Assembly (NCBI GenBank): GCA_028286165.1
Contig: JAPYMU010000048.1
Coordinates: forward strand, 1 to 7,396
Source of the DNA: Spongiicolonus versatilis
Lineage (GTDB): Bacteria > Pseudomonadota > Gammaproteobacteria > Arenicellales > Spongiicolonaceae
Length of the DNA: 7,396 bases
Direction of reading: 5' to 3'
The notes under the pieces are model-generated. The model ran no database searches, was not told the origin of the DNA, and saw only the letters and a program-made list of their open reading frames with translations. Positions 1-7,396 of the stretch are shown here, piece by piece; position 1 is the first letter of the stretch; each line of letters begins with the position of its first letter. A program made the position numbers and the translations under genes.

Positions 1-1036
1 GTGCAAGGGTGGGGTGGCAGCGGACGGCGTCCAGCATTTTTTGCACCATTTCGGGGTTGGTGGCGGGGAGGATGCCGTGGCCGAGGTTGAAGATGTGGCC
101 GGGGGCGGGGTGGGAATCGAGGATGGCGCGCACCGCGGATTCCAGTTCGGCGGCGTTGTTGCGGAGGAGGATTTCGGGGGCGAGGTTGCCCTGCAACGCG
201 ATACGGCCGCCCACCCGGCGGCGGGCACCGGCGAGGCATGTGCCCGCGTCCACGCCGATGGCGTCGCAGCCGCAGGCGGCGATGGATTCAAGATGGGCGC
301 CGGCGTCTTTGGCAAAGACGATGACGGGGACGGTTCGGTCGAGGCTGTTGATGACGGCGGCGATGTGGTCCAGAGAAAATTTTTCGTAATCGCCGCCGAG
401 CAGGCCGCCCCAGGTGTCAAACAACATCACCACCTCGGCGCCGTGGGCGATTTGCGCGTTCAAATATTCGGCCACCGACTTGGCCAGGAGGCGCAGCAGG
501 CGGTGCATGCTTTGCGGCTGCTCGCGGGCGAATTTTAAACTGCGCGCAAACTCGCCGCCGCCGGCGCCTTCCACCATGTAAACGGCCAGCGTCCACGGGC
601 TGCCGGCGAAACCGATGAGCGGGACGCTGCCGTTCAATTCGCGGCGCGCGAGTTGCACCGCGTCCAGCACGTAGCGCAGGCCGCGTTCGGGATCCGGGGC
701 GCGCAGGGCGCGGATGCCGGCGTCGCTGCGCAGCGGTTTTGCAAAACGCGGGCCCTCACCCTCTTCCATGCGCAGACCGAGGCCCATGGCATCGGGGATG
801 GTGAGGATGTCGGAAAAAATGATGGCGGCGTCCAGCGGAAAGCGCCGCAGCGGCTGCAGCGTGGCCTCCACCGCCAACTCCGGCGTCTTGCACAGCGTCA
901 GAAAATCCCCGGCGCGCCGGCGCAGGGCGCGGTATTCGGGAAGGTAACGCCCGGCCTGGCGCATAATCCACGCCGGCGCCCGCTCCGTCGGCTGGCAGCG
1001 CAGGGCGCGGAGGAGGATGTGGTGGTTGGCGGTCAC
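1..1036 (-). CDS. hemE: Uroporphyrinogen decarboxylase (3' end cut by window edge)
   Basis: Cytoplasmic enzyme of heme synthesis that removes the four acetate carboxyls of uroporphyrinogen III to give coproporphyrinogen III without a cofactor. Counted from the GTG at 1036, 345 residues are visible, and the family is usually about 350-355 long, so roughly ten are missing. Seen motifs: RQAGRYLPEY at 26-35 (substrate-binding Arg), FSDIL at 74-78 with the catalytic Asp76, GFAGSPWTLA at 142-151, FDTWGG at 206-211, and FNLGHGI at 316-322 with the conserved His320. The N-terminus aligns with E. coli HemE when the GTG is used. That GTG overlaps a TGA (GTGA, 1036-1033) that probably ended an intact pyrF, so translation was likely coupled; I see no Shine-Dalgarno sequence in front of it. 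The frame is also open upstream to the pyrF ATG at 1384. The stretch at 238-270 departs somewhat from the E. coli sequence but has no stop. Identity is very secure; the working start codon is not. Confidence 0.95.
   Translation of the reverse strand, partial: MTANHHILLRALRCQPTERAPAWIMRQAGRYLPEYRALRRRAGDFLTLCKTPELAVEATLQPLRRFPLDAAIIFSDILTIPDAMGLGLRMEEGEGPRFAKPLRSDAGIRALRAPDPERGLRYVLDAVQLARRELNGSVPLIGFAGSPWTLAVYMVEGAGGGEFARSLKFAREQPQSMHRLLRLLAKSVAEYLNAQIAHGAEVVMLFDTWGGLLGGDYEKFSLDHIAAVINSLDRTVPVIVFAKDAGAHLESIAACGCDAIGVDAGTCLAGARRRVGGRIALQGNLAPEILLRNNAAELESAVRAILDSHPAPGHIFNLGHGILPATNPEMVQKMLDAVRCHPTLA
1033..1036 (-). other. GTGA stop/start overlap (pyrF tail and hemE)
   Basis: The GTG start of hemE (1036-1034) shares two bases with a TGA (1035-1033) that closes the frame reading AAQEIQKQIAAHLKP. 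Four-base overlaps of this type are typical of translationally coupled operon genes. Upstream bases read about AAATCGCCGCCCACCTCAAA, with no purine-rich Shine-Dalgarno sequence, so hemE probably relied on ribosomes arriving from pyrF. The overlap supports the view that pyrF was once an intact gene in the other frame. Coupling is inferred. Confidence 0.6.
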
Positions 1037-1075
1037 GGTTTGAGGTGGGCGGCGATTTGTTTTTGTATCTCTTGC

Positions 1076-1087
1076 GCGGCGCGCCGC
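1076..1087. repeat. 12-base GC palindrome at the pyrF break
   Basis: GCGGCGCGCCGC is a perfect 12-base palindrome. It sits precisely where the PyrF-like reading changes frame. A TGCGCG hexamer also occurs as a direct repeat on either side (1073-1078 and 1088-1093), and TGCGCG with CGCGCA (1090-1095) forms a further short inverted repeat. Such sequence can promote slippage deletion in the cell or mis-assembly of reads. GC-rich palindromes are common by chance in this composition, so a causal role is inference. Confidence 0.5.
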
Positions 1088-1387
1088 TGCGCGCATCATC
1101 GCGTCGTTGCCGTGTACGGTCACAAACTCCACTCCGCGCCCGTTCAGCCGCGCCACCGCCCGCGCCACGGTGGCCGGCACGTCAAAAAATTTCAGGTCCA
1201 CAAAAATCTTTTTGCCCCGCGCCCGCAGCCATTCCATCAGCGAAAAATATTCGCCGCCCATGAACAACTCCAGGCCGATTTTGTAAAACCCGGCGGCATC
1301 GCCCAGGGACAAAACCAATTCACGCGCCTCCTTTGCCGTGGGCAGGTCAAGGGCGACGATTAAACGGTCGCGAGTCGCGGGCATGGC

Positions 1388-2779
1388 TCAAACGCCGAGA
1401 AACGCCAGCATGCCTTCGGCGGCGCGGCGGCCTTCATGGACGGCGGTGACCACCAGGTCGGAGCCGCGCACCATGTCGCCGCCGGCGAAGACTTTGGGGT
1501 TGGTGGTTTGGAACGGGTGAGGGTCGGCGGAGGTGCGGACGCGGTCGCGGGAGTCGGTTTGGATTTGGAACTCGGGCAGCCACGGCGGCGGGCTGGGGGT
1601 GAAGCCGAAGGCGATGATTACGCGGTCGGCGGTGAGGGTTTCCCCGCTGCCGGCGATGATTTCAGGGCGGCGGCGGCCGTCGCGGTCGGGGGGGGAAAGT
1701 TCGGTGCGGGCGAGGCGGACGCCGTCATCGGTGACGGCCACGGGCTGGCGGTTCCACAAAAACTCCACGCCCTCGTCGCGGGCGTTGGCCACTTCACGGC
1801 GCGAGCCGGGCATGTTGGCCTCGTCGCGGCGGTAGACGCAGGTCACCTGTGCGGCCTGCTGGCGCACCGCGGTGCGGACGCAGTCCATGGCGGTGTCGCC
1901 GCCGCCCAATACCGCCACCCGCCGGCCGCGCATGTCAATGAAACCGTCACCGCCGGCCTCGCCCATCACGCGGCGGATGTTGGACAGCAGATAGGGCAGG
2001 GCGTCGCACACTTCGGGGCGGTCTTCGCCGGGGAAATTGCCGCGAATGCAAGTGTAGGCGCCCATGCCGAGGAACACCGCCGGATATTGCGCGAGCAAGT
2101 CGGCAAAGGGGATGTCGCGGCCGATTTCGGTGCCCAGCACAAAGCGCGCGCCGGCCTCTTCCAGCAATTTGCGGCGCTGCAGGACGACGCGCTTTTCCAG
2201 TTTGAACGGCGGGATGCCGTAGGTGAGCAGGCCGCCGGCTTCCGGGTAACGGTCGTAAACCACCGGCGACACGCCGCCCCGCAGCAGGACATCGGCGCAT
2301 GCCAGGCCGGCCGGGCCGGCGCCGACAATGGCGGCGCTGAGGCCGCTGTCCTGCACTTCCGACAGGTCGGGGCGCCAGCCCTGGGCGATGGCCTCGTCGG
2401 CGATGTACTTCTCCACCGAGCCGATGGTGACGGCGCCGAAACCGTCATTCAGAGTGCAGTCGCCCTCGCACAAACGGTCCTGCGGGCAGATGCGCCCGCA
2501 AATCTCCGGCAGCGAGTTGGTCTGGTGCAGCAACTCGGCGGCCTCAAACAGGCGGCCTTCCTCCACCAGTTTCAGCCAGTTGGGAATGTAGTTGTGCACC
2601 GGGCACTTCCATTCGCAGTACGGGTTGCCGCAGTCAAGGCAGCGCCCGGACTGGGCGGCGGCGGCTTCGGGGGCGTAGTGGCCGTAGATCTCGTTCCAGT
2701 TGCCGAGCCGCACGCGCACCGAGGTCTTGTCCGGCTGCTGCCGCGCCAGGTCCAGAAACTGCAGATGCTTGTGCGCCAC
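1388..2779 (-). CDS. gltD: Glutamate synthase (NADPH) small subunit
   Basis: The beta subunit of glutamate synthase takes electrons from NADPH onto FAD and passes them through iron-sulfur clusters to the large subunit. At 463 residues (472 in E. coli) it aligns end to end. Seen: cysteines 47, 50, 55 and 59 in CLDCGNPYCEWKCP and cysteines 94, 98, 104 and 108 in CGRICPQDRLCEGDC, the ligands for the two 4Fe-4S clusters; the FAD loop GAGPAG at 153-158; the NADPH loop GGGDTAMD at 292-299; CVYRRDEANMPGSRRE after it; and near the C-terminus KVFAGGD followed by GSDLVVTAVHEGR, which closes the FAD site. The start is GTG, chosen because the N-terminus matches the family there and no upstream alternative fits. 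It lies 14 bases after the gltB stop; GGGG six bases before it may serve as a weak ribosome site. It is cotranscribed with gltB, and pyrF begins three bases after its stop. Confidence 0.97.
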   Translation of the reverse strand: MAHKHLQFLDLARQQPDKTSVRVRLGNWNEIYGHYAPEAAAAQSGRCLDCGNPYCEWKCPVHNYIPNWLKLVEEGRLFEAAELLHQTNSLPEICGRICPQDRLCEGDCTLNDGFGAVTIGSVEKYIADEAIAQGWRPDLSEVQDSGLSAAIVGAGPAGLACADVLLRGGVSPVVYDRYPEAGGLLTYGIPPFKLEKRVVLQRRKLLEEAGARFVLGTEIGRDIPFADLLAQYPAVFLGMGAYTCIRGNFPGEDRPEVCDALPYLLSNIRRVMGEAGGDGFIDMRGRRVAVLGGGDTAMDCVRTAVRQQAAQVTCVYRRDEANMPGSRREVANARDEGVEFLWNRQPVAVTDDGVRLARTELSPPDRDGRRRPEIIAGSGETLTADRVIIAFGFTPSPPPWLPEFQIQTDSRDRVRTSADPHPFQTTNPKVFAGGDMVRGSDLVVTAVHEGRRAAEGMLAFLGV

Positions 2780-2793
2780 CGCCGGCCCCGGCC

Positions 2794-7248
<4,455 letters not shown>

Positions 7249-7288
7249 GATGCGTGGAAATCCGGCGCGGGAAACGCGCAAACGAGGA

Positions 7289-7297
7289 ATGATAACA
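7289..7297 (-). promoter_or_regulatory. Possible extended -10 promoter for gltB
   Basis: On the minus strand the gap before gltB holds TGTTATCAT, a TG-n extension followed by TATCAT, five of six matches to the -10 consensus. It stands out as an AT-rich patch in a GC-rich gap. No good -35 lies about 17 bases upstream (GGGCGG there), as can occur with extended -10 promoters. Transcription would begin near 7282, leaving a leader of about 34 bases before the ATG at 7248. It is the only promoter-like site seen in the window and would drive gltB-gltD-pyrF'-hemE. Prediction by eye only. Confidence 0.4.
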
Positions 7298-7323
7298 AAT
7301 TCCGCGCCGCGCCGCCCTCACCC

Positions 7324-7396
7324 TCACCGCCCCCGGTCCAGACAGCGCAACTGCACCGCCTCGGCGATGTGTTCGCTGGTCACGGCCGGCGCCTGG
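7324..7396 (-). CDS. comM: ComM/YifB-type Mg-chelatase-like AAA ATPase, C-terminal end only
   Basis: Only the last 23 codons are inside the window, read QAPAVTSEHIAEAVQLRCLD followed by RGR and a TGA at 7326-7324. The pattern HIAEAVQLRxLDR matches the conserved C-terminal end of the ComM (YifB) family of AAA+ ATPases, hexameric helicases that drive branch migration during natural transformation and homologous recombination. The gene is on the same strand as gltB and ends 75 bases before the gltB ATG. No clear terminator separates them, so some read-through into gltB is possible. The assignment rests on a very short piece, so a related family sharing this tail cannot be excluded. Confidence 0.75.
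   Translation of the reverse strand, partial: QAPAVTSEHIAEAVQLRCLDRGR

Larger units (their letters stand above)
1..1384 (-). other. Uninterrupted PyrF(N-half)-HemE reading frame
   Basis: I translated the minus strand codon by codon from the ATG at 1384 to the window edge and met no stop. The hemE GTG at 1036 lies exactly 116 codons after that ATG, in the same frame. The product would be about 101 PyrF residues, a basic 15-residue linker (RRARDTKTNRRPPQT, which is the former pyrF tail read out of frame), and then the whole of HemE, some 470 residues in all. The frame itself is a direct observation. That a fusion protein is made is only a possibility, because ribosomes could also start at the internal GTG. 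Confidence 0.75.
1033..1384 (-). pseudogene. pyrF: Broken orotidine 5'-phosphate decarboxylase, internal deletion
   Basis: PyrF converts OMP to UMP, the last step of pyrimidine synthesis. Seen: an ATG at 1384, three bases after the gltD stop, starts a frame with VALDLP near residue 10, FYKIGLELF at 33-41 (Lys35) and DLKFFDVP at 63-70 (Asp63, Lys65, Asp68), which is the family's Lys-Asp-Lys-Asp catalytic set. VTVHGND at 88-94 and MMRAA follow, and recognisable homology in this frame ends near residue 101 (base 1082). The expected length is about 230. The second half of the barrel is absent, including the phosphate-binding TPG-R and GRP-type loops. From 1080 to 1033 another frame reads AAQEIQKQIAAHLKP and stops, which fits the usual C-terminal helix of PyrF, though this is inference. 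The fragment should not decarboxylate OMP. It could instead be an assembly collapse. The identity of the N-terminal half is secure. Confidence 0.85.

Noticed and set aside
14..538. Plus-strand open frame opposite hemE
   Set aside because: The minus strand encodes HemE with all its motifs; the plus frame is low-complexity Gly/Ala/Val sequence.
1060..1064. Run of five A on the minus strand as a programmed frameshift site in pyrF
   Set aside because: It lacks the canonical X-XXY-YYZ heptamer, and a shift there would only reach the TGA within about ten codons; it cannot supply the missing half of PyrF.
7249..7281. TTG start at 7281 for a longer gltB
   Set aside because: The extra 11 residues match nothing known, no ribosome site precedes the TTG, and it would sit at about the first base of the predicted transcript; ATG at 7248 gives a normal short propeptide before Cys13.
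7249..7320. Inverted GC repeats (CGGCGCGG and CCGCGCCG, and GCGCG-TTTCC-CGCGC) as a terminator after the ComM-type gene
   Set aside because: The stems are short, the larger one has a loop of about 30 bases containing the -10 site, and no T-run follows either; chance GC palindromes are frequent here.

Overview
This GC-rich window carries a leftward (minus-strand) gene cluster with almost no intergenic space. Read in the direction of transcription, from high to low coordinates, it holds the last 23 codons of a ComM/YifB-type gene (7396-7324), a 75-base gap with the only plausible promoter, gltB (7248-2794), gltD (2779-1388), a broken pyrF (1384 to about 1033) and hemE (1036 to beyond position 1). 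No RNA gene, insertion sequence, CRISPR array or plus-strand gene could be supported.

Protein sequence and gene order point to a proteobacterium, probably a gammaproteobacterium. GltB, GltD and HemE resemble their E. coli counterparts closely along their whole length, and a gltB-gltD-hemE order is known from pseudomonads. The species cannot be named from this window. Four-fold codon positions are mostly G or C, yet Phe is mostly TTT and Lys mostly AAA, a mild but visible mix.

gltB and gltD encode the two subunits of NADPH-dependent glutamate synthase (GOGAT), which makes glutamate from glutamine and 2-oxoglutarate. Both look intact, with all expected cysteines and cofactor motifs. hemE encodes uroporphyrinogen decarboxylase of heme synthesis and looks intact up to the window edge, which probably cuts off only about the last ten residues.

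The unusual part is between gltD and hemE. A pyrF (orotidine 5'-phosphate decarboxylase) begins normally and keeps its Lys-Asp-Lys-Asp catalytic residues, but its homology stops near codon 100 of an expected 230 or so. About 15 codons that look like the C-terminal helix of the same enzyme follow in another frame and end in a TGA that overlaps the hemE GTG start. The simplest reading is an internal deletion whose length is not a multiple of three. A consequence is that the reading frame from the pyrF ATG runs with no stop straight into hemE, giving a potential PyrF-HemE fusion polypeptide. A GC palindrome sits exactly at the junction. Whether this is a real mutation, a fusion used for hemE expression, or an assembly error cannot be decided here.
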